A stretch of 64,000 nucleotides of DNA from Lysobacter daejeonensis GH1-9 (GTDB lineage Bacteria; Pseudomonadota; Gammaproteobacteria; Xanthomonadales; Xanthomonadaceae): contig NZ_AVPU01000003.1 in the NCBI RefSeq assembly GCF_000768355.1, forward strand, positions 62,001 to 126,000, written 5' to 3'. Below, in pieces: positions 8,003 to 15,984 of the stretch. Made by a program: the position numbers and the translations under genes. The notes under the pieces were generated by a model. The model saw only the letters and a program-made list of their open reading frames with translations. It made no database searches and was not told where the DNA came from. Each line of letters starts with the position of its first letter. Positions within the stretch are counted from its first letter, which is position 1.

Positions 8003-8863
8003 TCAGGCGTTGGAACCGTCCGGCGGGAGTGTGGCATCCAGCGGCGCGGCGCCTTTCAGCGCGGCGTTCGGCTCGGGGCAGGGTTGGCCCACGGTGTAGG
8101 AGGTCATCGACAGCGAGCCGAAGGCCGGGCCTTCGACCAGCACGTCGCTGCGTTGTGCGGTTGCCGCGGCAAACCCGGCGATGTACAGCAGTGGCAAGAA
8201 GTGTTCGGGCGTGGGGGCGGCGATCGCGTAGTCGGGATATGTCATCAGCCTGGCCGCGTCGCTGGGGCGGTCGAGCATCACCTCGCGTGCCGCGGCTTCA
8301 AATCGCTCGTTCCAGTCGAAGGCGCCGTCGGGATTGCGCCAGTCGATGGCCCGAAGGTTGTGGACCACGTTGCCGCTGGCCATCAGCAGGACGCCGCGTT
8401 CGCGCAAGGCTGCCAGTCGCGCGCCCAGCCGAAGGTGGTAGTCCGGAGGCTTCTGCGCGTTGATCGACAGTTGCACCACCGGGATGTCCGCCGCCGGAAA
8501 CGCATGCACCAGTACCGACCAGGTGCCGTGGTCAAGACCCCAGCTGTCGAGGTCGGCACCGACCAGGTCGGGCCGCACGGTGTCGGACACCTCCTCTGCA
8601 AGTTCCGGCAATCCGGGAGCCGGGTACTGTACGTCGAACAACGGCTTTGGAAATCCGTAGAAGTCGTGGATCGTGCGTGGCCGGCGCATGGCGGTCACCG
8701 CCGTGGCATTGACGTACCAATGTGCGGAGACCATCAGGATGGCGCGTGGCCGCGGTACTGCCGCACCGAAAGCGCGCCAGGCATCGGTAAAGCGGTTGCG
8801 CTCCAGTGCGTTCATCGGGCTGCCGTGACCTAGGAAGGCCGCGGGCATCAACTCAGTTGACAT
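8003..8863 (-). CDS. ygiD: 4,5-DOPA dioxygenase extradiol family protein (YgiD/LigB)
   Basis: Member of the class III extradiol ring-cleaving dioxygenase family, 286 residues. The metal-binding histidines are visible in AAFLGHGSPMNAL (near the N terminus), MVSAHWYVNATAV and LMASGNVVHNLRAI. The characteristic FYGFPKPLFDVQYPAPGLPE and DLDSWGLDHGTWSVLVHAFP segments of YgiD-like proteins are present. E. coli YgiD has DOPA dioxygenase activity; the physiological substrate in bacteria is unclear. The ATG at 8863 is supported by AGAGAAG upstream. It lies between two diguanylate cyclase genes on the same strand, with only 34 bases to the next start. Confidence 0.9.
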   Translation of the reverse strand: MSTELMPAAFLGHGSPMNALERNRFTDAWRAFGAAVPRPRAILMVSAHWYVNATAVTAMRRPRTIHDFYGFPKPLFDVQYPAPGLPELAEEVSDTVRPDLVGADLDSWGLDHGTWSVLVHAFPAADIPVVQLSINAQKPPDYHLRLGARLAALRERGVLLMASGNVVHNLRAIDWRNPDGAFDWNERFEAAAREVMLDRPSDAARLMTYPDYAIAAPTPEHFLPLLYIAGFAAATAQRSDVLVEGPAFGSLSMTSYTVGQPCPEPNAALKGAAPLDATLPPDGSNA

Positions 8864-8924
8864 GGCGTACGCTTCTCTTGTGGGCATCCAGTCCAATGAT
8901 GGTGTCGTGCGTGCCGCATGGCGC

Positions 8925-10298
8925 TTAAACGGTCCAAGGTTCGTCGAACGGGAACAGGACGAAACGGTTGCCCCCGCTGCGCTTGGCCGCATACATGGCT
9001 TTGTCCGCCTGTTGCAGAACGCCGTCCTCGCCACCGTCGTCGTCGCGATGCAGCGCGATGCCGATGCTGGCGCTGATGCGGATGGCGTGATCGTCCAGCT
9101 GGAAAGGTTGCGACAGCGACTTGCGAAGGGACTCACCGACATTGACCGCGTCGGCGGTTCGCGACGTGCCATTCAGCATCACCACGAACTCGTCCCCGCC
9201 CAGTCGGGCGATCGTGTCCGAATGGCGCACGCCATTGCGGATGCGCTCGGCGACGGCCTGTAGGAGCCGGTCACCGGTCTCGTGGCCATGGCGATCGTTC
9301 ACGCCCTTGAAGCCATCCAGATCGAGGTAGATCAGTGCGATGGGGTGGCGTTCGCTCCCCGAGGCATTGAGGGCGCGCTGCAGCCGGTCGTGGAAGTGGC
9401 TGCGGTTGGGCAGTCCGGTGAGCGGGTCGTGGCTGGCCAGGAACGCGAGCCAGTTGCGGTTGCGGGTGCGCTCGATGGCGGCCGCGACCTGCGTGGATAC
9501 GAACTGCAACAGTTGTACGTCCCGCTGGGTGTAGCGCGTGGCGGGATCGTAACTTTGCACCACCAGGGCACCGATCACCCCGGTGGGCGTAGCCAGCGGC
9601 ACGCCTAGCCAACCGGTTGAACGATGGCCCACCGGAAGCCGCAGGTGGGCGGGCAGGTCGAGCCGCGTCTCGGGCGTGAGCAGCAACGGTTCGCCACAGC
9701 GGATCACGTGGTTGGACAGCGTCGGTGCGTCCAGCGGCAGCGGAGCTGGCGGGACGTCGTACTCATCCTGGAAGTACGGGAATGCCACTTCACCACTGTC
9801 CACGTCACGGAGCGCGACAAAACAGCTGCGTGCCGGCAGCAGGCCCGCCACCGTCCGGTGGATGCGTTTGAACAGCGACTGCAGGTCCGACTCGGCATGT
9901 GCCGCCTCGGATATCTCAAGCAAGGCCGATTGCACCGCCTCGGCGCGCTTGAGTTCGGTGATGTCGTGCCCGAGGGCGATCCGCACGTGATGTCGTGGTG
10001 ACCAGTGCGCCGACCATTGAACGTGCACCACATGGCCGTCCTTATGCAGGTAGCGGTTCTGGAAGTTGAACTTCGACTCCCCCGCCATGATGTCGCGAGC
10101 AGCGCGCAAGGTCAGTTCGCGGTCGTCCGGGTGGACCAGGTCGATCATGGGTCGCCCGAGGACTTCTTCGGCGCGATAGCCGAAGATGCGCTCGTAGGCG
10201 GCGTTGACGAAAAGGTACCGGCCCTGCTCGTCGACCACGCAGAGGGCATCCAGGAGCAGATCCTTCAGTTCGGTCAGCGGTGGCAGCCGGTATTCCAT
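8925..10298 (-). CDS. PAS-GAF-GGDEF sensor diguanylate cyclase
   Basis: Cytoplasmic cyclic di-GMP synthase of 457 residues with two sensory modules. A PAS domain occupies about 10-120 (ALCVVDEQGRYLFVNAAYER, GRPMIDLVHPDDRE, and a PAC-like end GHDITELKRAE). A GAF domain follows at about 122-280 (GWLGVPLATPTGVIGALVVQ). The GGDEF domain is about 290-450 with DPLTGLPNRSHF, LDLDGFKGVNDRHGHETGD and RLGGDEFVV. An I-site RHSD lies five residues before GGDEF. The ligand cannot be inferred, although PAS-GAF pairs often sense redox state or small molecules. A TACAGT box at 10332-10337 suggests a short leader with a five-codon upstream reading frame. Confidence 0.93.
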   Translation of the reverse strand: MEYRLPPLTELKDLLLDALCVVDEQGRYLFVNAAYERIFGYRAEEVLGRPMIDLVHPDDRELTLRAARDIMAGESKFNFQNRYLHKDGHVVHVQWSAHWSPRHHVRIALGHDITELKRAEAVQSALLEISEAAHAESDLQSLFKRIHRTVAGLLPARSCFVALRDVDSGEVAFPYFQDEYDVPPAPLPLDAPTLSNHVIRCGEPLLLTPETRLDLPAHLRLPVGHRSTGWLGVPLATPTGVIGALVVQSYDPATRYTQRDVQLLQFVSTQVAAAIERTRNRNWLAFLASHDPLTGLPNRSHFHDRLQRALNASGSERHPIALIYLDLDGFKGVNDRHGHETGDRLLQAVAERIRNGVRHSDTIARLGGDEFVVMLNGTSRTADAVNVGESLRKSLSQPFQLDDHAIRISASIGIALHRDDDGGEDGVLQQADKAMYAAKRSGGNRFVLFPFDEPWTV

Positions 10299-10331
10299 CA
10301 GGGAGGTCAGGTACAGGGCGGCATGGCGGCT

Positions 10332-10337
10332 ACTGTA
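10332..10337 (-). promoter_or_regulatory. Possible -10 box TACAGT upstream of the PAS-GAF-GGDEF gene
   Basis: TACAGT is followed seven bases later by an ATG at 10324 that opens a five-codon frame ending at 10307, nine bases before the cyclase start. It may be the promoter of the cyclase gene with a very short leader. Confidence 0.3.
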
Positions 10338-10510
10338 CCCCTCGGCGCGTCAGGGTGTGACGGCGGTGGGTGGCAGGGAGAGCAGGTTGGCGACCAGCAG
10401 AGGAGGCATGGATGCGGGTCGCGATCCTCACCGCCATCCGTGACCGATGGGGGGTGATTGCACGCGCCCCGTGCGGCATCGTGGTGGCGTTGGGTCCCCT
10501 GAGGTTCCCC

Positions 10511-11362
10511 GTGTCGAGACGCCTGCTGTCGTCCCTGTTGCTTTGCCTACCGCTGGTGGGGCTCGCCGCCGTGCCAGAGCGCGCCCACACCGCGGGCCCT
10601 AGCGTCCGCGTGTTTTCCCCGCCACTGCAGTGGTCCGTCCTGGGTTACCCGAGGCAGTTGCGCATCTACCTGCCGCCCGACTACGGCAAAGGGCAGCGCC
10701 GGTATCCGGTGCTGTACATGTTCGATGCGCAGAACCTGTTCGATGACGCCACCAGCTACGCCGGTGAATGGGGCGTCGATGAAAGCCTGGATGCGTTGGC
10801 CCGCGAAGATGGTTTCGCCGCCATCGTGGTGGGCATCGACCATGGCAACGAGGTGCGCATCAACGAACTGATTCCCTACTGGAACGTGCGCTTCCTTCCC
10901 AACACCGGCGCCGGTTTCGTCGAAGACCTGGTGCAAACGGTGAAGCCTTTCATCGACGCCAACTTCCGCACGCGCCCCGGGCGGGCGGACACGGCCATCA
11001 TGGGCAGCTCGCTGGGTGGGCTTTCGGCGGACTACGCCATCCACCGCTACCCGGAGGTGTTCGGCAAGGCGGGCGTGTTCTCGCCGGCGTACTGGGTGTC
11101 CGAGGAACCCTTCAAGATTGCCGCCCGCACGCCCTTGCCCGCCGAGAGCCGCGTGTACCTCTACATGGGTGGGAAGGAGGGGGACGAGGCGGTGCCCTTG
11201 GTGCAGCGCATGGAACAGGTGCTGCGCACCCAACCCGACATGGCCGACCGCGTCACCCTCCAGCTGGTGCCGGATGCCGGGCACAACGAAGCGGCGTGGC
11301 GCGCGGCGTTTCCCGTGGCCGTGCGCTGGCTGTTCGGGCTCGCGCCGCCAGCGCACCCCTGA
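10511..11362 (+). CDS. Secreted esterase D-like alpha/beta hydrolase
   Basis: Exported hydrolase of the putative-esterase family (PF00756), 283 residues. The GTG at 10511 follows TGAGG by six bases and begins a clear signal peptide (RRLLSSLLLCLPLVGLAAV). The nucleophile elbow is IMGSSLGGLSADYA (GxSxG). An acidic residue and the final His in PDAGHNEAAW complete a likely Ser-Asp-His triad. Family hallmarks RQLRIYLPPDYGKGQRRYPV and YMFDAQNLFDD are near the N terminus. Related enzymes cleave acyl esters, including siderophore or sugar esters; the substrate here is open. It is 158 bases upstream of the M13 peptidase gene on the same strand. Confidence 0.85.
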   Translation: MSRRLLSSLLLCLPLVGLAAVPERAHTAGPSVRVFSPPLQWSVLGYPRQLRIYLPPDYGKGQRRYPVLYMFDAQNLFDDATSYAGEWGVDESLDALAREDGFAAIVVGIDHGNEVRINELIPYWNVRFLPNTGAGFVEDLVQTVKPFIDANFRTRPGRADTAIMGSSLGGLSADYAIHRYPEVFGKAGVFSPAYWVSEEPFKIAARTPLPAESRVYLYMGGKEGDEAVPLVQRMEQVLRTQPDMADRVTLQLVPDAGHNEAAWRAAFPVAVRWLFGLAPPAHP

Positions 11363-11520
11363 ATCCGCCCGCTTCGGCAAAGGCAATGCCGGGGTACCCA
11401 ACGACCGGCACTGTCCCCGGACACGCCTGACCCGCTAGAACGACGGACGGCCCCACGCGGGGCCCGCACGTCGACCCGGCTGGCCGGGGCCGGCGCGTCC
11501 CGACCCTCCGGAGGTACCCC

Positions 11521-13647
11521 TTGAAGAAGACCCTGCTTTGCGCCGCGACCACCTTGGTGCTGGCCCTGTCGGCCCCCTTGGCCGCCAATGAGAACCACGG
11601 CTGCATGGATGCCGCTTGCGACCAACAGTTGTTGTTCGCCGCAGAGAACGCCTCCGGCGGCGGTGATTCCGCGCCGGCCGCCGACGCGACGCGCTACGGC
11701 ACCTGGGGCATCGACACCGCCGGCATGGACCGCAGCGCCAAGCCCGGCGCGGACTTCTTCGGCTTCGTGAACGGCGAGTGGGCCAAGAACACCCCGATTC
11801 CGTCGGACCGTTCCAGCTACGGCTCGTTCATGGTGCTGCGCGACCTGTCCGAGGCGCGCGTGCGCACGCTGGTGGAAGGCTATGCGCTGGGCAACCCGGC
11901 CAAGGACGGTGAGTCGGCCAAGATCGCCGCGCTGTACCGCGGCTTCATGGACGAGGCGGCCATCGAGGCGCTGGGCGCCAAGCCGCTGAAGCCGCACCTG
12001 GCGGTCATCTCCAAGGTGAAGGACAAGGCCGCGATGGCCGAGCTGATGGGCCGCGCCAACGGCGGCATCGGCGGCAGCTTCTTCGGCGCCTTCGTTTCCG
12101 ATGACGCGCGCAATCCGGACCAGTACGCCCTGTATCTGGGCCAGTCCGGCCTGGGGCTGGGCGATCGCGAGATGTACCTGGACGCCAAGTTCGCCCCGCA
12201 GCGCGAGCGCTACCAGGCCTACGTCGAGCAGATGCTGACCATGGCCGGCTGGCCGAAGGCGAAGGACAGCGCCGCGAAGATCGTGGCGATGGAAACCCGC
12301 ATCGCGCAGGCGCACTGGACCCGAGCCGAGAGCCGCAACCGCGACAAGACGTACAACCCCGCCACGCTGGCCGAGATGGACGCCAAGGCACCTGGCTTCC
12401 CCTGGGCAACCTTCTTCAAGGCCGCAGGCGTGGACGGCGCCGACCGCGCAGTGCTGCGCCAGGACAGCGCGTTCCCGAAGATCGCGCGGGTCTTCGCCGA
12501 GACCGACCTGGACACGCTGAAGGCGTGGCAGGCGTTCCACACCACCGACGAGGCCGCGCCGCTGCTGTCCAAGGCCTTCGTCGACGCCGAGTTCGAGTTC
12601 CGCAACAAGTTCCTGTCCGGTCAGCCGGAGCAGCGCCCGCGCTGGAAGCGTGGCGTGGCCTTTGCCGAGGCCGCGATGGGCGAGGCCATTGGCCGCGACT
12701 ATGTGCAGCTGTACTTCCCGGCCGAGTCCAAGGCCAAGATGGACGAGTTGGTGACCAACGTGAAGGCTGCCATGCGCGCGCGCTTGGGCAAGCTGGAGTG
12801 GATGGGCCCGGCCACCCGCGCAGAGGCGTTGGCCAAGCTGGAGAACTTCGGCCTGAAAATCGGCCACCCGGACAAGTGGCGTGACTACGCCGGCCTGACC
12901 ATCGTCAATGGCGACGTCTTTGGCAACGCGCAGCGTTCGCGGCAGTTCGAATGGGATTACCGCCGCGCGCGGATCGGCCAGCCGGTCGACAAGGCCGAGT
13001 GGGGCATGACGCCGCAGACCGTGAATGCGTACTACTCGTCGGTGAAGAACGAAATCGTGTTCCCGGCCGCCATCCTGCAGCCGCCGTTCTTCGACCCGAA
13101 GGCCGATCCGGCGGTGAACTACGGCGGCATCGGCGGCGTGATCGGCCACGAGATCATCCACGGCTTTGACGACCAGGGCCGCAAGTCCGACGGCAAGGGC
13201 GTGCTGCGTGACTGGTGGACCGCCGAGGACGCCGCGCGTTTCGAAGCGCAGGCCACCAAGCTGGGAGCGCAGTACGAGGCGTATCCGTTCCCGCAACTGC
13301 CGGGCATGCACATCAACGGCCGCGTCGCGATGGGCGAGAACATTGGCGACCTGGGTGGCCTGACCATCGCGCTGGAGGCGTACCGGCGTTCGCTGGGCGG
13401 AAACCCCGCGCCCGTGATCGATGGGTTCAGCGGCGAGCAGCGCCTGTTCATGGGCTGGGCGCAGGTGTGGCGCACCTTGTGGCGTGATGACGCGTTGCGC
13501 CAGCAGCTGGTCAATGGCACACACTCGCCAGGGCATATCCGCGCATTCGCGCCGCTTCGCAACATTGACGCGTGGTACGACGCATTCGGCATCACGCAGG
13601 CCGATCCGCTGTGGGTCGCGCCGAAGGATCGCGTGCGCATCTGGTGA
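11521..13647 (+). CDS. Secreted M13-family zinc metallopeptidase (neprilysin/PepO-like)
   Basis: Zinc endopeptidase of 708 residues, of normal length for the family. It begins at a TTG preceded by a strong GGAGG seven bases away, giving a signal peptide (MKKTLLCAATTLVLALSAPL). M13_N spans about 60-440. The catalytic domain follows with HEIIH (H543-H547), the third ligand E606 in GENIGDLGG and D610. The substrate-positioning NAYY motif (VNAYYSSVKNEI) and the family's C-terminal VRIW are present. M13 enzymes usually cut oligopeptides under about 40 residues; the signal peptide places it in the periplasm or outside. Its frame is very G+C rich at third positions, which leaves a long spurious open frame on the opposite strand. 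Confidence 0.95.
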   Translation: MKKTLLCAATTLVLALSAPLAANENHGCMDAACDQQLLFAAENASGGGDSAPAADATRYGTWGIDTAGMDRSAKPGADFFGFVNGEWAKNTPIPSDRSSYGSFMVLRDLSEARVRTLVEGYALGNPAKDGESAKIAALYRGFMDEAAIEALGAKPLKPHLAVISKVKDKAAMAELMGRANGGIGGSFFGAFVSDDARNPDQYALYLGQSGLGLGDREMYLDAKFAPQRERYQAYVEQMLTMAGWPKAKDSAAKIVAMETRIAQAHWTRAESRNRDKTYNPATLAEMDAKAPGFPWATFFKAAGVDGADRAVLRQDSAFPKIARVFAETDLDTLKAWQAFHTTDEAAPLLSKAFVDAEFEFRNKFLSGQPEQRPRWKRGVAFAEAAMGEAIGRDYVQLYFPAESKAKMDELVTNVKAAMRARLGKLEWMGPATRAEALAKLENFGLKIGHPDKWRDYAGLTIVNGDVFGNAQRSRQFEWDYRRARIGQPVDKAEWGMTPQTVNAYYSSVKNEIVFPAAILQPPFFDPKADPAVNYGGIGGVIGHEIIHGFDDQGRKSDGKGVLRDWWTAEDAARFEAQATKLGAQYEAYPFPQLPGMHINGRVAMGENIGDLGGLTIALEAYRRSLGGNPAPVIDGFSGEQRLFMGWAQVWRTLWRDDALRQQLVNGTHSPGHIRAFAPLRNIDAWYDAFGITQADPLWVAPKDRVRIW

Positions 13648-13677
13648 TCGGCGGGTGACCGGCAAACCGTGATGGAG

Positions 13678-13708
13678 GAGGGGCTGCGAAAGCGGCCCCT
13701 CGTCCTTT
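13678..13708 (+). terminator. Rho-independent terminator after the M13 peptidase gene
   Basis: GAGGGGCTGC (13678-13687) pairs with GCGGCCCCTC (13692-13701) around a GAAA loop, with one G-T wobble, and is followed by GTCCTTT. The stable GAAA tetraloop and position 30 bases after the stop support a terminator. Confidence 0.8.
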
Positions 13709-13788
13709 GTGGCCTCGAAGGAGCCGGCAGCGAGCTGGACGCGTCGTTGACGCGCTTCGGGCTAGGGTAGGCGGCCTGTCAACCCGTC

Positions 13789-14751
13789 GTGGAGCCGCTT
13801 TCCTTGGACACAACTTGGGAATGCCAGATCGTTGGCGCAGGCCCTGCAGGGCTGTCTGCCGCGTTGTACATGGCCCGCTATCGGCGCCGTGTCCTGGTGC
13901 TGCACGACGGCAAGGCCCGGGCAGCACGCATACCGCGCACCCACAACGTTCCTGGCTTTCCCGATGGGGTCGCGGGAGCGACGTTGCTTGAGCGCATGGC
14001 CGAACACGCCACCCGCTACGGGGCTGTTCTGAGGCAGGTCGAGGTGACGGGTGCGGAGCACACAGACGGCTGCTTCAAACTGCGTACCGCCGACGGCGAC
14101 ACGATCGTCGGCCGGTCCCTGATCCTGGCCACCGGCCTGCACCTCAACCAGATTCCTTTGCCCGATGCGGTGCATGAAGCCGCCATCCGCGCAAACGTGC
14201 TGCGTTACTGCCCGGTTTGCGATGGCTACGAGCACATCGATCGGCGCATCGCGGTGGTAGGGTGTGATGCCGACGGTGCAGCCGAGGCGCTGTTCCTTCG
14301 TTGCTATACCCCGCATCTGACGCTGCTGCCCAAGGCAAAGGCTGAACTCAGCGCCGCGCGTCGCGCCGAACTCGCCGCTGCAGGTATCTGCATGGAGGAA
14401 CGTCCGGTGGAGCGCTACGTTCCCCATGACAACGGCTTCGATATCTACCTGCAAGGCGATGCAACGCCGCTGCATTTCGATGTGGTGTACCCCGCTTTGG
14501 GTGTGCGTCAACGGACCGAGCTGGCTGCGATGCTGGGTCTTCAGCTGGGCGAAGAAGGCTGCGTTGCCTCGACGTGTGCGCTGGGGACGCCCGTGCCGGG
14601 GTTGTATTGTGCTGGCGACATCGTCGAGGGGTTGGACCAGATCAGCGTGGCCATGGGGCACGGTGCCGTGGCCGCGACCCGTGCCCACAACTGGCTGCGT
14701 GATCACGTTGATCCGTCCATGGACGTCACCACGCGGTCGATACGCCCCTGA
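13789..14751 (+). CDS. Thioredoxin-reductase-like flavoprotein with a CPVC redox pair
   Basis: FAD-dependent disulfide oxidoreductase of the low-molecular-weight TrxB fold, about 320 residues. The FAD motif is IVGAGPAGLSAALYMARY at the N terminus and the second FAD motif is GLYCAGDIVEG near the end. The redox-active pair is CPVC (RYCPVCDGYEH), where classical enzymes have CATC. The NADPH-binding glycine motif GxGxxA is degenerate: IAVVGCDADGAAEALF. The usual HRRxxxR phosphate-binding signature after it is not recognisable. It may therefore use another electron donor, or reduce something other than thioredoxin. The GTG at 13789 has no good ribosome-binding site; a TTG at 13804, preceded by GTGGAG, is an alternative. 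Confidence 0.85.
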   Translation: MEPLSLDTTWECQIVGAGPAGLSAALYMARYRRRVLVLHDGKARAARIPRTHNVPGFPDGVAGATLLERMAEHATRYGAVLRQVEVTGAEHTDGCFKLRTADGDTIVGRSLILATGLHLNQIPLPDAVHEAAIRANVLRYCPVCDGYEHIDRRIAVVGCDADGAAEALFLRCYTPHLTLLPKAKAELSAARRAELAAAGICMEERPVERYVPHDNGFDIYLQGDATPLHFDVVYPALGVRQRTELAAMLGLQLGEEGCVASTCALGTPVPGLYCAGDIVEGLDQISVAMGHGAVAATRAHNWLRDHVDPSMDVTTRSIRP

Positions 14752-14791
14752 CAGAGGGCTCGCCGCCACAAGCCAGTCAATGCCGGTCGCC

Positions 14792-15895
14792 TCAGCCGCT
14801 TGCGGCGCGAGCCATGCACTGCCTGTAGCGCTTCTCCACGCGCGTGGCGAACCACTCCGTGGTCAGGCGACGGGTTATCTTGGGGCTTTGCAGGCGGATG
14901 CGCGGCATCATCGCGCGTGGCAACGGCTTGCCAGTCTCGCGCTCGGCCATGGCGAACACGTCATGGTAGAGATCGGTCTCCTCGAAGCGGAGCGTATGCC
15001 CCAGTTTCAATGCACGCCGTATCGCCGCGTCATCGCTGCCCAACGAGGGGGCCAGCGTACGGGCGGCCAATTCTGTCTGTCCGACCCGATTCCTCCCGCT
15101 GCCATGCGGTAGCAGGTCTCCGTCCAGGGCGAGCGGAATGCCACTGGCCAAACTCAATGCATGCTGGAATGCCGCATTGCGACTGGCGTAGAGCCCGGCG
15201 TTGAAGTCGGCAAACCTGTAGCGCAAGTGCGGGTACGAAGCCTCGTATGCCAGCAGGTGCGCGATCCCGAAATACACCCCGCCGCGGCGGCTGAACACTT
15301 CGTCGCGGATGCTGCCGGTCACGTGGTAGGGGTAGGGCCGTGCATCGGCGAGGGCCTCGGCGAACGCGATACTGACCTGCATGGGGCCCCCGGTGCGCAC
15401 GGGGTTGGCGTGGCCGAGCAAACGCTTGCCCAGTGGCACGCCGTCGATGAGTCCCTCGTACAAGCGACTGAGATCATGCTCGGTGCGGACGGCAGCCAGG
15501 TGCTCGCTGTAGGGGCGTCCATCGGGGGCATCCATCGCCAAGGCCGCGCCCACCACGAAACGTGGGACGCCCAATCGGCCCGCCCGGCTCTCGATTTCCG
15601 TGCGCGCGATCTTCGCCAAGCCCAGCACAACCGGGTCTGGGTTGTAGCCGGTCTCCTGCTCGATTACCGCCAGAGCGGCGCAAAGGTTGGGCGGCACCGG
15701 CCGAATGCCGAGCGACGTGAACGCCACCTGCACGTCCTGCGCCCAGCCGGCGCGTTCTTGCAGGGTAACCGGCAGCAGCCGGGCGACCTGGGCGCGAATC
15801 TGCGCCGGCGTGGGTTGCGGGTCAGGCCGGGAGCAAGAGGCCACGCCCAGCAGGCAGGCCAGCAACAGGAAAAGGCGAGGGTGATGGGATTGCAT
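14792..15895 (-). CDS. DUF1615 domain lipoprotein
   Basis: Lipid-anchored envelope protein of 367 residues with no assigned function. The start at 15895 gives a lipoprotein signal peptide ending LLGVASC. The body matches the DUF1615 family, with AALAVIEQETGYNPDPVV, FVVGAALAMDAPDGRPYSEH, GPMQVSIAFAEALADARPYP and RRGGVYFGIAHLLAYEASYP. The Glu in VIEQETGY and the GPMQVS stretch resemble lytic-transglycosylase-like folds (compare the GLMQ signature), so a peptidoglycan-related role is possible but unproven. It lies 89 bases downstream of the ATP-grasp gene on the same strand but has its own -10 box directly before the ATG. Confidence 0.8.
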   Translation of the reverse strand: MQSHHPRLFLLLACLLGVASCSRPDPQPTPAQIRAQVARLLPVTLQERAGWAQDVQVAFTSLGIRPVPPNLCAALAVIEQETGYNPDPVVLGLAKIARTEIESRAGRLGVPRFVVGAALAMDAPDGRPYSEHLAAVRTEHDLSRLYEGLIDGVPLGKRLLGHANPVRTGGPMQVSIAFAEALADARPYPYHVTGSIRDEVFSRRGGVYFGIAHLLAYEASYPHLRYRFADFNAGLYASRNAAFQHALSLASGIPLALDGDLLPHGSGRNRVGQTELAARTLAPSLGSDDAAIRRALKLGHTLRFEETDLYHDVFAMAERETGKPLPRAMMPRIRLQSPKITRRLTTEWFATRVEKRYRQCMARAASG

Positions 15896-15901
15896 CGGCG
15901 C

Positions 15902-15907
15902 AGGGTA
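15902..15907 (-). promoter_or_regulatory. -10-like box TACCCT, six bases before the DUF1615 start
   Basis: TACCCT, then GCGCCG, then ATG. The same spacing and even the same spacer GCGCCG occur before trhO. This suggests a leaderless transcript independent of the upstream ATP-grasp operon, although TACCCT is a weaker -10 match. Confidence 0.35.
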
Positions 15908-15984
15908 ACCAGCCCTGCACCGGTGCGCACCTCCAACCCCGTGGCCAGGCTGAACGATGCCTTGAACCCGGGCCGCGGCCCTTG

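Noticed and set aside
11161-13665. 834-codon open frame on the minus strand opposite the M13 peptidase gene
   Set aside because: It is the mirror of a strongly G+C-biased third codon position in a clear gene with catalytic motifs, and its translation is low-complexity His/Arg/Ala/Leu with no recognisable domain.
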